A stretch of DNA of 64,000 nucleotides from NCBI GenBank assembly GCA_964471865.1, contig CAYYHU010000002.1, positions 112,992 to 176,991 on the forward strand, in the 5' to 3' direction. The position numbers and the translations under genes are program-made. The DNA is from CAYMUC01 sp964471865. Lineage in GTDB: Bacteria > Actinomycetota > Acidimicrobiia > Acidimicrobiales > Ilumatobacteraceae. Shown here in pieces: positions 51,602 through 60,779 of this stretch. Under the pieces are notes generated by a model that did not search any database, was not told the DNA's origin, and saw only the letters and a list, made by a program, of their open reading frames with translations. The number at the start of each line of letters is the position of its first letter. The first letter of the stretch is position 1.

Positions 51602-52857
51602 TCCCCCTCGTCGATCTCACCGCCCAACACCGCGAGATCGCCGATGTCGTGGGGGCCGGCTTCGAACGGGTGCTGTCCTCGGGTGAGTTCATCGGCGGTG
51701 TCGAGGTCGAACGTTTCGAGGCGGCCATGGCCACCTACACGGGCCGTCGACACTGCGTCGGGGTCGCCAACGGAACCGACGCTCTCGAGTTGGTGCTGCG
51801 CGCGGCGGGTATCGGTACCGGAGACGAGGTCATCGTTCCGGCCGCGACCTTCATCGCGACGGCGGAGGCCCCGGCCCGCTGCGGTGCCCGGGTCGTGGTC
51901 GCTGACGTCGATCCCGACACCTTGTTGCTCGATCCCGCTCAGGTCGAACGCCGGCTGACGGCACGAACCCGCGCCGTCATCCCGGTTCATCTCTACGGAC
52001 GTCTCGCACCGATCGATCCCCTTCTCGAGTTGGTCGAGGGCACCGGAATCGCACTCATCGAAGACGCGGCTCAGTGTCAAGGTGCTCGACGACTCTCGGG
52101 GGGGCCCGGTAGCGGAACCCTGGCGGCGACCATGTCGTTCTATCCGGGAAAGAACCTGGGGGCGTACGGCGACGCGGGAGCGGTCCTCACCGACGACCCG
52201 CATCTGGCGGCGCGAGTCCGAGCGATCGCCAATCACGGTTCGACCCGGCGCTACCACCATGATCTGTTGGGACAGAACTCGCGCCTCGACGCTCTCCAAG
52301 CGGTCGTCCTGGCCGCGAAGCTCGAACGCCTCGACGACTGGAACGCCACCCGGCGAGATCTCGCCCACCGGTATCGGGACCGCCTCGGAGGTCTTCCCGT
52401 GGGCGTCCCCAGTTGTCCAGCGCGTCCCTCCGAACACGTCTGGCATCTCTTTCCGATTCGACTCGGACCTCGCGACGCGGCGCTGGAGGCGCTGCATGCT
52501 GCGGGAGTCGGCGCTGGCGTGCACTACCCCCGGGTCGTACACCACCACCCGCCGTTCGCGTCGGGTGCGCACTGTCCTGTCGCCGAGGACGCGTTCGCCC
52601 ATGTGCTGTCGCTGCCACTGCATCCCCATCTGAGCATCGAGGACCAAGACCGGATCGTGGACGAACTCGCCGTGATCCTGCATCGTCTCGATCACAGCGA
52701 GCTCGCTGCCCTGGACCCGTCGCGAGATCGAACCGAGTCTCAGAACCACGACCCGGGACCACGCGCTGACCATCTCCCGATCCGGCGCGCGACCGGAACG
52801 GCGGTGATGCCCTGGTCCCGGACCCGCGGCCCACTGGACGCGCTGGGTCACCGATGA
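51598..52857 (+). CDS. DegT-family sugar aminotransferase (second copy, WbpE-like)
   Basis: The 419-residue PLP enzyme starts MIPLVDLTAQHREI, as WbpE-type aminotransferases do. It has GVANGTDALELVLRA, DEVIVPAATFIATAEA, LIEDAAQCQGA and the Schiff-base Lys in SFYPGKNLGAYGDAG, then ANHGSTRRYHHDLLGQNSR. The last 45 residues are unstructured. With the WlbA/WbpB-like oxidoreductase and the WbpD-like acyltransferase it could make a 2,3-diacetamido-glucuronate-type nucleotide. It is clearly distinct in sequence from the first DegT copy. Confidence 0.9.
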   Translation: MIPLVDLTAQHREIADVVGAGFERVLSSGEFIGGVEVERFEAAMATYTGRRHCVGVANGTDALELVLRAAGIGTGDEVIVPAATFIATAEAPARCGARVVVADVDPDTLLLDPAQVERRLTARTRAVIPVHLYGRLAPIDPLLELVEGTGIALIEDAAQCQGARRLSGGPGSGTLAATMSFYPGKNLGAYGDAGAVLTDDPHLAARVRAIANHGSTRRYHHDLLGQNSRLDALQAVVLAAKLERLDDWNATRRDLAHRYRDRLGGLPVGVPSCPARPSEHVWHLFPIRLGPRDAALEALHAAGVGAGVHYPRVVHHHPPFASGAHCPVAEDAFAHVLSLPLHPHLSIEDQDRIVDELAVILHRLDHSELAALDPSRDRTESQNHDPGPRADHLPIRRATGTAVMPWSRTRGPLDALGHR

Positions 52858-53453
52858 GCGCCCCCATGACCCAACCCCTCGGGGTGCGGATCCATCCCGA
52901 TGCCCGATGTGAATCCCACACCGTCGGTGAGGGCACCACGATCTGGGCATTCGCTCACATCCTGCCCGGTGCCGTCATCGGACGGAACTGCAAGATCGGA
53001 GATCATGTCTTCATCGAGGACGGAGTGGTCCTCGGTGACCGGGTGACGGTCAAGAACGGATCGTTGCTGTTTCGTGGAGTGCACATCGACGATGAAGTGT
53101 TCCTCGGTCCGGGCGTCACGTTCACCAACGACCGACAGCCCCGAGCTCACCGTCAGCTCCCCCCCGAGGCTCTGCTTCACACCCACGTCTCGCACGGAGC
53201 GAGTCTGGGGGCGAGAGCGACCGTCGTGTGTGGAACCACCATCGGCGCCCACTCCCTGGTCGCTGCCGGAGCCGTGGTCACGCGTGATGTTCCCGATCAC
53301 GGACTCGTGGCCGGGGTTCCGGGACGTCGTATCGGCTGGGTATGCCGTTGTGGGGAACGCCTGGGTGCCGATCTGATGTGTCGCTGCGGGATCCCACATC
53401 GTCCCGACGGTCAGGGCGGACTCGTCGAGTGGGGACCGGGGGGCGGTTCATGA
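52854..53453 (+). CDS. WbpD-like UDP-sugar N-acyltransferase with C-terminal Cys cluster
   Basis: The 199-residue left-handed beta-helix acyltransferase carries GVRIHPDARCESHTVGEG, IWAFAHILPGAVIGRNCKIGDH, VFLGPGVTFTNDR and GAHSLVAAGAVVTRDVPDHGLVAGVPGRRIG. This is the WbpD/WlbB pattern that acetylates a 3-amino group. After the helix comes a short CxCG-X8-CxCG cluster, a likely zinc-binding tail. Overlaps of ATGA link it to the WbpE-like gene and to the large Tat protein. Confidence 0.88.
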   Translation: MSAPMTQPLGVRIHPDARCESHTVGEGTTIWAFAHILPGAVIGRNCKIGDHVFIEDGVVLGDRVTVKNGSLLFRGVHIDDEVFLGPGVTFTNDRQPRAHRQLPPEALLHTHVSHGASLGARATVVCGTTIGAHSLVAAGAVVTRDVPDHGLVAGVPGRRIGWVCRCGERLGADLMCRCGIPHRPDGQGGLVEWGPGGGS

Positions 53454-56400
53454 CCTCGCCGACCCGGTGGGCGATGAACCGGCGCCGATTCTTGAGAGTC
53501 GGTGCGAGTGTGGGCGCGGGTGGAGCCTCACTGGGAGTGCTCGGCGACTACGCACGCGCCGCGACCAGCGTCGTGAGAGAAGAAAATGCTCGGGCCGGAA
53601 CACCCCGATCGGTGTGGTGGCCGGGTCGCGATCCGTCGATCGTGGGATTTCCCGTCGAGTTCAGTGTGGCTCCCGGCGACCTTCAGGCCTTCAAGATCGC
53701 CACCGACTCGACTTCGTACCGAGTCGTCATCTATCGGATGGGCTGGTACGGGGGTGACGGTGCTCGCCGCGTGGCCGATCTCGCCCCCGAGATCGAGCTT
53801 CCCCAAGCTCAGCCCGATCCGCTGCGCGACGAGGCCACCCGACTCGTGGACTGTTCGAACTGGGAGGTGTCGGTTCGTTGGACGATCCCCGAGGATGCCG
53901 TCTCCGGGGTGTATCTCGCCGCGTTCGAGCGCCTCGATCGTCCCGGACTCGCGAACCACACATGGTTCGTGGTCCGCCGCGACACCCCCAGCGACATCGC
54001 GGTCCAGACCTCGGAGATGACCTGGCACGCCTACAACCGCTTCGGTGGCGCCAGCCTCTACTGGAGCACTGATGGACCCTTCGCGGACCGTGTCTCGTAT
54101 CAACGTCCCTTCGACATCGACGGGATCGACAACGAGTTCCTGACCGCGGAGTATCCCTTGGTGCGCTGGTTGGAGCGCAACGGCTATGACGTGGCCTATC
54201 TCGCCAATCTCGACACCCACCGGTTCCCCGCCCAGATCCTGAATCGCAAGGTCTTCATCTCCTCGGGTCATGACGAGTACTGGTCCGGACCGATGCGAGC
54301 CCATGTCGAAGCCGCTCGGGATGCCGGCGTGCATCTGGTGTTCATGTCGGGAAACGAGATGTTCTGGCGGGTTCGTCTCGAACCATCCATCGGTCCCGGA
54401 TCCGTGGACGATCGCACGATCACATGTTTCAAAGAAACCCATGACGGAGCCAAGACCGATCCGTCATCGCAGTGGACCGGCACCTGGCGGGATCCGCGCT
54501 TCTCCCCTCCCGCCGTGGGCGGTGGGGATCCCGAGAACCGGTTGACGGGACAGTTGTTCAAGTGCATCAATCCGATGGGAATCCTCGATGGGACGTTGAC
54601 AGTTCCGTCTCGTCTGAGTCGTCTGAGGACCTGGCGTCACAGTTCGATCGCGACGCTCGACGCCGGCGCCATTGGATCCCTGGGGGCGTCCACTCTGGGA
54701 TACGAATGGGATGTCGACGTCGACGATGACAACCGGCCGGGGGGCCTGGTTCAGATCACCGAGACGACCGCGGCAGCCAACGAGGTCCTCGTGGATTACG
54801 GCTCGGTCTACACCCCTGGACGGGAAACGCATCACGCCACGCTGTATCGAGCGTCGAGCGGTGCTCTGGTGTTCGCAACCGGCACCGTCCAGTGGTCCTT
54901 CGGGCTCGATTCGGTGCACTCCAGCGACCAGGTTCCCGACAACCGCGACATGCAACAGGCCACGATGAACGTTCTGGCCGATATGGGGGTCCAGCCGACG
55001 ACTCCCCAAAGCGATCTCGTGGCCAGTCCAGCCAGCGATGACACGTTGGCACCGGTGTCCACCATCACCTCGCCGGTGACCGGTGATCGATTCGCGGTCG
55101 GCGATCCCCTCGTGGTGCGCGGTACCGCTGTTGATTCCGGCGGTGGTGTCGTCGCTGGCGTCGAGGTGTCCCTCGATGGTGGCAGCACCTGGAGACGGGC
55201 CGTGGGCGCCGACACGTGGAGCTACGCCACCACCATCCGCCGGGACCCGGGGGATCTCGTCATCCGATGCCGGGCCGTGGACGACAGCGCCAATCTCGAA
55301 ACCCCCGGACCGGGAGCGACCGTGGAGGTGGTCGCGCCCCCGCTTCCCGTCACGCTGTTTCCGGATTCCTGGCAGCCCGCGGTGGCATCGACCCCTGACA
55401 CCACTCCCGTCGAGGTGGGACTGCGGGTCCGCACTCGTGAACCCGGAGTCGTCACGGCGCTGCGGTGCTACCGAGGACCCGACGACCTCGGGGTCCTCAC
55501 CGCGACCTTGTGGACCCGTGACGCCACGGTTCTGGCCCGAGCCACCTTCGAGTCTCCAACGGCGCCGGGCTGGCAGGAGGTGGCGGTGACTCCGGTACCT
55601 CTCGATGCCGGTGAGGAGGTCGTGGTGTCGGTGTGGCGACCCGAGGGTCGCTACGGATTCGACGCGGCCTTGTTCACCACGGCGTTCGTCTCATGGCCCC
55701 TCGAGGCCCCCGCCGATGGGGACGACCCTGATGGGAGGTTGGCAGGTAATGGTCTGTATCGCTACGGCCAGGGCTTTCCGACCTCCAGTTATCTCGCGAC
55801 GTCGTATGGGGTGGATCTACGTCTCGATGCCGTCGAGGCGCCGAGCGCCAGTGTCGATGTCGATCCCGCTCCCGATATCGAGATGGTGTCACCGACGACC
55901 GCGATCACCGTCCGCAGTGATCGTCGCGTCGATCCCGCATCGGTTCGGGTGGAGCTCGCAGAAGCTTCCAACGCCCCGAACGCGGTCACGATCGCCACCC
56001 AGATCACGATCAGTGCTGACGGGCGCGACATCCGCGCCGACCCCGAGCGGACCCTCACTCCCGGATCGCGCTGGCGCGCGACCGTCACAGCGACCACCCT
56101 CGACGGTGCCGCTGTGGCCCGCTCCTGGGAGTTCCGTATCGCGCCCGATGCCGGCGGATTTCCCACATCGCTGGTTGATTCTTCGGTGACACCCACCCTG
56201 ATCGCCACCGAGGACACCGCAGCCGTCGAGGTCGGGGTGCGGGTGCGATGTGATGTTGACGCCGTCATCCGGGCGGTGCGTAGTTGGATTCCTCCCTCCT
56301 GCCCGGGACCAGTGACGGCACGGATCTGGCGTCGAGACGGATCCCTCGCGGCGACCGCGGTGCTGAGCGCCACCGGATCCTCCGCCACCCAGGGATGGGG

Positions 56401-58300
56401 TTGGCGGCAGGTGGCCATCTCCCCACCGGTACCCGTCGCCGCGGGTGAGCTCGTGACGGTGTCGTGCCATCATCCCGGCGGGCGCTACCCCGCGATCCCT
56501 GGAGCCCTGGGCACCGAGGAGATCGCCCGCGGACCGTTGCACGCTCCGACGGGATCCGCCGTGGGCGGGAACGGGGTCTATCGCTACGGCGAGGCCCAGA
56601 TGCCCACCTCGAGTTACATCTCCACCTGGTATCTGACCGACCTCATCGTTGACGCCGCCCCGACGTCGAGTTCGGTGACCCTCGTGGACATCGATCCCGG
56701 TGACGGTGTGTGGGCCGTGGATCCTGGCGCCACGATCACCGCGGCGGTCTCGGGTCCTGTGGACCCAGCGACCACCCGACTCGTGGTGACGACACCGATG
56801 GGCGACCATCCGGGAACCACCACATCCGACCCGACGGCAACGATCTGGCAGTGGCGAGGCGAGACCCCGCTTCCCGACGGGGTGCGATGTCGCGCCACCC
56901 TCGAAGCCCGCACCCCGGCGGGCGCAAGGATCGACCCCGCACCCTCATGGGAGTTCGTGACCGCGAGCCTGCCGGGACGATCCCCGGCGACCTTGCGGAT
57001 CTCGACGGAGAGTCCGGCGATTCTCGCCGCTGCCGATACCGCGGCGGTGGAACTGGGATGCGTGTGGAGATGTGAACGCGACGCCACCGCGGTGGCCGTT
57101 CGATTCTTCAAAGGACCCGGCAACGAAGGCCCTCATGTGGGACGACTGTGGACTCACGACGGAACCCTGCTCGCGAGCTGTGTCTTCGCCACCGAAACGG
57201 CTCAAGGGTGGCAACAAGCCCCCCTCGATCGCCCCGTCGCCGTGACGGCGGGAACTCGCTATGTCGTGTCGTATCACGCACCCCGGGGTCGCTACAGCGC
57301 CACGGTGGGAACCTTCGCCACCGAGGCGCTGCATCGCGCCCCTCTGACCGCACCGGCGAGCACGCCGTCGTCGGGGAACGGTCGCTACGCCTACGGACCC
57401 GGAGGCTTCCCCAACCAGACGTTTTCCGCCACGGACTACGGCGTCGATGTGGTCGTGGAGTTTCCCGACGACTCCTCGACCCTGACCGTCACCGGAACCG
57501 CTCCCGCCTCGGGATCCACCGAGGTTGCGACCACGGCTCGGATCGCCGTGCGTTTCGACCGTGACGTCGACCCGGCCACGGGCACCGTCGACGTCGAGAG
57601 CTCGACGGGCGAACTCGTTCTCGCATCGCTCACCCGGGGTGACTCCCCTGACGAACTGATGGTGACCACCGCGATCGAACTTCCTCGGGCTGCGCTCATC
57701 ACCGTCGACCTTCGCGATGTTCGCGGCCGAGACGGATCACGCCTCCTCGGAGACGTGAGTTGGAGCTTCACCACCGCGGACGGTGTCGCCGGTACCGCCT
57801 TTGGAGTCTTCGATCCCACGCAACGTCCGGCTCTGGCCTCCGCGGATGACACCGCGACGGTGGAGCTCGGACTGGCATTCCGCTCGAGCGAACCCGGGGA
57901 CGTTCTGGGAGTGCGGTGCTATCTCGGGCCAGGCAACACCGGCCCACATCGGGGACGGTTGTGGAGCCTCGACGGCACGCTGCTCGCCGAAACCCCCGAC
58001 ATCACCACCGTCGGGGAAGGGTGGACGATCCTGTCGTTTCCGACGGCGGTCGTCCTGGCGCCAGGCGACACCGTGGTGGTGTCGTATCTCGCCCCCCGGG
58101 GAGGGTACGCCTTCGACGCCGGTCGGCATGGCTCCGATGTCGTCAATGGACCTCTCACCGCACCGGCTGACTCACCCTCGGTTCCCAACGGTCGATTCCG
58201 ATACGGAGGTGGGTTCCCCGACACCTCGTTCTTCGCCTCGGGGTATGGCGTGGACGTCGTCTGGCGACCCACGACGACGTCGACGACGACGGCCTCATGA
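53450..58300 (+). CDS. Tat-exported giant protein: dimethylformamidase-like domain plus four DUF4082-like repeats
   Basis: The 1616-residue protein has a twin-arginine signal (RRRFLRV, residues 11-17; ARA cleavage near 37). Residues 45-520 carry SGHDEYWSGPMRAHVEAARDAG and GNEMFWRVR, the pattern of the N,N-dimethylformamidase large-subunit C-terminal domain (PF20254-like). An Ig-like domain follows (about 525-633), then four DUF4082-like units of about 160 residues separated by three Ig-like (Big_5-type) stretches. The gene ends in a short Thr/Ser tail. ATG at 53474 is an alternative start. It sits between acyltransferase and glycosyltransferase genes with 4-base overlaps on both sides, so it is made with the polysaccharide. 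Any amidase activity is unproven. Confidence 0.85.
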   Translation: MTSPTRWAMNRRRFLRVGASVGAGGASLGVLGDYARAATSVVREENARAGTPRSVWWPGRDPSIVGFPVEFSVAPGDLQAFKIATDSTSYRVVIYRMGWYGGDGARRVADLAPEIELPQAQPDPLRDEATRLVDCSNWEVSVRWTIPEDAVSGVYLAAFERLDRPGLANHTWFVVRRDTPSDIAVQTSEMTWHAYNRFGGASLYWSTDGPFADRVSYQRPFDIDGIDNEFLTAEYPLVRWLERNGYDVAYLANLDTHRFPAQILNRKVFISSGHDEYWSGPMRAHVEAARDAGVHLVFMSGNEMFWRVRLEPSIGPGSVDDRTITCFKETHDGAKTDPSSQWTGTWRDPRFSPPAVGGGDPENRLTGQLFKCINPMGILDGTLTVPSRLSRLRTWRHSSIATLDAGAIGSLGASTLGYEWDVDVDDDNRPGGLVQITETTAAANEVLVDYGSVYTPGRETHHATLYRASSGALVFATGTVQWSFGLDSVHSSDQVPDNRDMQQATMNVLADMGVQPTTPQSDLVASPASDDTLAPVSTITSPVTGDRFAVGDPLVVRGTAVDSGGGVVAGVEVSLDGGSTWRRAVGADTWSYATTIRRDPGDLVIRCRAVDDSANLETPGPGATVEVVAPPLPVTLFPDSWQPAVASTPDTTPVEVGLRVRTREPGVVTALRCYRGPDDLGVLTATLWTRDATVLARATFESPTAPGWQEVAVTPVPLDAGEEVVVSVWRPEGRYGFDAALFTTAFVSWPLEAPADGDDPDGRLAGNGLYRYGQGFPTSSYLATSYGVDLRLDAVEAPSASVDVDPAPDIEMVSPTTAITVRSDRRVDPASVRVELAEASNAPNAVTIATQITISADGRDIRADPERTLTPGSRWRATVTATTLDGAAVARSWEFRIAPDAGGFPTSLVDSSVTPTLIATEDTAAVEVGVRVRCDVDAVIRAVRSWIPPSCPGPVTARIWRRDGSLAATAVLSATGSSATQGWGWRQVAISPPVPVAAGELVTVSCHHPGGRYPAIPGALGTEEIARGPLHAPTGSAVGGNGVYRYGEAQMPTSSYISTWYLTDLIVDAAPTSSSVTLVDIDPGDGVWAVDPGATITAAVSGPVDPATTRLVVTTPMGDHPGTTTSDPTATIWQWRGETPLPDGVRCRATLEARTPAGARIDPAPSWEFVTASLPGRSPATLRISTESPAILAAADTAAVELGCVWRCERDATAVAVRFFKGPGNEGPHVGRLWTHDGTLLASCVFATETAQGWQQAPLDRPVAVTAGTRYVVSYHAPRGRYSATVGTFATEALHRAPLTAPASTPSSGNGRYAYGPGGFPNQTFSATDYGVDVVVEFPDDSSTLTVTGTAPASGSTEVATTARIAVRFDRDVDPATGTVDVESSTGELVLASLTRGDSPDELMVTTAIELPRAALITVDLRDVRGRDGSRLLGDVSWSFTTADGVAGTAFGVFDPTQRPALASADDTATVELGLAFRSSEPGDVLGVRCYLGPGNTGPHRGRLWSLDGTLLAETPDITTVGEGWTILSFPTAVVLAPGDTVVVSYLAPRGGYAFDAGRHGSDVVNGPLTAPADSPSVPNGRFRYGGGFPDTSFFASGYGVDVVWRPTTTSTTTAS
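55349..58270 (+). repeat. Four tandem DUF4082-like coding units
   Basis: The units are near 55349-55831, 56165-56655, 56987-57463 and 57791-58270. Each is about 480 bp and is recognised by a VELG or VEVG strand, GRLW or TLW, a Pro-rich turn before Y/F, an NGxYxYG stretch and a closing FPTxSYxATxYGVD-like motif. Units 3 and 4 are most alike (GPGN-GPH-GRLW in both), which suggests recent internal duplication. Confidence 0.75.
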
Positions 58301-59322
58301 CCCCCGCTGTTCCTCGCCTGGACGTCATCGTGCCCTGCTACGACTACGCCGATCTGCTCACGAGTTGTGTGACGAGTGTTCTCGCTCAAGACGGGGTCGA
58401 GGTGCGGGTCCTGGTCATCGACGATGCCAGCCCGGATCACACTGCGACCGTCGCTGAAGGTCTGGCCCGCAGCGACTCGCGCGTCGAGGTCGTGCGTCAC
58501 GATCACAATCGGGGTCACCTCGCCACGTTCAATCACGGGCTGGAGTTGGTGGAGGCCGACTTCGTGAGCCTCGTCTCTGCTGACGATGTCGTGTATCCAG
58601 GGGCTTTGCGACGGGCGACGCAGACTCTCGTCACCCACGAGTCCCTCGGCTTCGTCTACGGGCGAGCTGTCGGGTTCTCCACCCGCCCGCCCCGAGCCCG
58701 CACCGGATGGAGCTCGACGGTTCATCATCGCGGTGATCACTGGGTCCGTCTGCGGTGTCGTCGAGGAGTCAACGTGATCTCGTCGCCCGAAGTGGTGGTG
58801 CGCACCGAGGTCCACCGTCGAGTGGGCGGCTACGAGGCCTCACTTCCCCATACCGCCGATCTGCACCTGTGGCTTCGGCTCGCGTCGGTGGCCGACGTGG
58901 CGTTTCTCGCTGGACGACCACAGGCGGGCTATCGCATCCATTCCCGATCGTTGCAGCGCACCGTGCACGCCGGACCCCGCCTCGATATCGCCGAGCGTCT
59001 CGAGATGTTTCGACATCTGCAACGTCATGCCTGGGCTGATCGACTCGAGGGTCTCGAATGGCTGGATCTGGCTCAACGCGCGCTGGCTTCAGAGGCCTTC
59101 GAGCGGGCTGCACGGGCTCTGGAACGCCGAGACGTCGATGATGCCGAAGCCTTCGCCGCACTCGGGTACGCCGCACGCGCCGATCCGAGTGATCTGCATG
59201 CTCATCGTCGCTACGAACGCCGTCGACGTCGTTTCCATCCGGTCTCGGTCCTCTCCGCGGGCGCACAGCGGCGAGTGAAGCGTTCCGGAGCTGGGTTACG
59301 ACACCGGTACCGGGGAACATGA
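58297..59322 (+). CDS. Glycosyltransferase family 2 protein
   Basis: The 341-residue enzyme has the GT2 pattern: DVIVPCYDYADLLTSCVTSVL, VLVIDDASPDHT, NRGHLATFNHGLELVEADFVSLVSADD (metal-binding DxD variant SADD) and the acceptor region VGGYEASLPHTADLHLWLRL. The last 100 residues are highly basic and helical with no family match. It overlaps the giant Tat protein gene and the flippase gene by ATGA at each end. The sugar donor is unknown. Confidence 0.87.
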   Translation: MTPAVPRLDVIVPCYDYADLLTSCVTSVLAQDGVEVRVLVIDDASPDHTATVAEGLARSDSRVEVVRHDHNRGHLATFNHGLELVEADFVSLVSADDVVYPGALRRATQTLVTHESLGFVYGRAVGFSTRPPRARTGWSSTVHHRGDHWVRLRCRRGVNVISSPEVVVRTEVHRRVGGYEASLPHTADLHLWLRLASVADVAFLAGRPQAGYRIHSRSLQRTVHAGPRLDIAERLEMFRHLQRHAWADRLEGLEWLDLAQRALASEAFERAARALERRDVDDAEAFAALGYAARADPSDLHAHRRYERRRRRFHPVSVLSAGAQRRVKRSGAGLRHRYRGT

Positions 59323-60779
59323 CCCCCGAGTCGATCGATCTCCAAAGCGCCGTGGGCCGCGCGACCCGATGGTCGCTCATGTCCTCGATGATTCAACGTG
59401 TCGCTCAGGTCGCTTCGGGTATCGCGATCGCTCGGCTCGTCACCCCCGATGACGTCGGATTGTTCGCCGTGGCGCTCGTGGGCGTCGCCGTGGCCCTCGG
59501 AATCAGCGAGATGGGCGCCGGTCTGGCCGTCATCCGACATCGAGGCGATGTCGACGAGATCGCGCCGACGGCGGTCTCGGTGGCCTGGACCTGGTCGGGA
59601 GTGTTGACGATCGGGTTGATCACGGCGGCGGAACCTCTGTGTCGAGCGTTCGGGAATCCTGAGGCGACGACCCCGATGCGGGTCCTCGCCGTCACCGTCG
59701 CTCTCGGCGGGCTCTCCGCGGTTCCGGCGGCCCTGCTTCATCGACATTTCGACCATCGACGGGTGGCGGTTGCCGAACTGAGCGGATTCGGGCTCGGCAC
59801 GATCCTGGGACTCGTTCTCGCTGTCATGGGAGCCGGCGTCTGGAGCCTCGTCATCGCCCGGGTGACGACCAATGGCATCGTCGCCGTCAGCTTGCTGCGT
59901 CGCCGCAGCGAACGTGTCGCTCCCGGCTTCGACACCCAGGCCTGTCGACACGTGATCGCCCGCGGTATTCCGGTGACCGCGGCCAGTGGCGTGGCGCTCG
60001 CGATCTGGCAACTCGACGACATCGTGGTCTCCGCCGGAGTCGGAACCGCGGCGCTGGGCGCCTACGTGATCGGATTCAACCTGGCGTCGTGGCCCGTGAC
60101 CGCATTGTCCGCGGCGGTGCGATCGGTGTCGGTACCGACATTCGCGTCCTTGGCGACGCGACCGGCCAAGGCTGCCGATGCACTCGTGACGGGAACCGGA
60201 CTCGTCGCCGCGGCCGTCGTTCCCGCTGCGGTGGCCCTGGCGACGATGGCTGAACCCCTGGTTCACACGCTGTACGGCTCGCAGTGGTCCGAGGCCGTCG
60301 AGGTGTTGGGACTGTTGGCCATCGTCGGTGCGGTTCGAACTCTGGTGGAGTTGGCACTCGACTTCGTGGCCGCGACCGGGACGACGACGCCCGTCCTGGC
60401 AGTTCAAGCGCTGTGGCTCGCCGCGACGATCCCCGCCTTGATCCTGGGAGTGCGCTGGGATGGCTTGAGAGGAGTAGCAGCCGCCCAGGGGCTCGTGGCG
60501 ATCGCCGTGGCGTTCCCGGCTGTGATCGTCGTCGTCGCTCGACGCGGTGTCGAACCTCGCCGGGTCCTCGCGAGCCTGATCCGTCCCCTCCTGGGAGGGG
60601 CCCTGGGGGCCGGAGGTGCGCTGGGCGCTCGCCATCTGATGCGGGACGACTTGGCCTCGATGGCCCTGGGAGGTACCGCCATCATGCTCTGTGGGGTGCT
60701 GTTCGCTCCGGGCACGCTGCGAGCCGGGTTGGGAGTGGCGCGGCCCGTGACGCTCGAGAACATGGAGGTGAGCCGATGA
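59319..60779 (+). CDS. Wzx-type polysaccharide flippase (MOP superfamily)
   Basis: The 486-residue membrane protein has about 12-14 hydrophobic segments. The opening SLMSSMIQRVAQVASGIAIARLVTPDDVGLFAVALVGVAVA is the typical start of Wzx/RfbX flippases, and IWQLDDIVVSAGVGTAALGAYVIGF and PTFASLATRPAKA recur in them. It should carry the lipid-linked repeat unit to the outer face of the membrane. A long hydrophobic antisense frame exists here but is only a shadow. It overlaps both neighbours by four bases. Confidence 0.92.
   Translation: MTPESIDLQSAVGRATRWSLMSSMIQRVAQVASGIAIARLVTPDDVGLFAVALVGVAVALGISEMGAGLAVIRHRGDVDEIAPTAVSVAWTWSGVLTIGLITAAEPLCRAFGNPEATTPMRVLAVTVALGGLSAVPAALLHRHFDHRRVAVAELSGFGLGTILGLVLAVMGAGVWSLVIARVTTNGIVAVSLLRRRSERVAPGFDTQACRHVIARGIPVTAASGVALAIWQLDDIVVSAGVGTAALGAYVIGFNLASWPVTALSAAVRSVSVPTFASLATRPAKAADALVTGTGLVAAAVVPAAVALATMAEPLVHTLYGSQWSEAVEVLGLLAIVGAVRTLVELALDFVAATGTTTPVLAVQALWLAATIPALILGVRWDGLRGVAAAQGLVAIAVAFPAVIVVVARRGVEPRRVLASLIRPLLGGALGAGGALGARHLMRDDLASMALGGTAIMLCGVLFAPGTLRAGLGVARPVTLENMEVSR

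Noticed and set aside
51361..52950. 529-codon minus-strand frame
   Set aside because: Antisense shadow of the second DegT aminotransferase and its neighbours; no recognisable domain.
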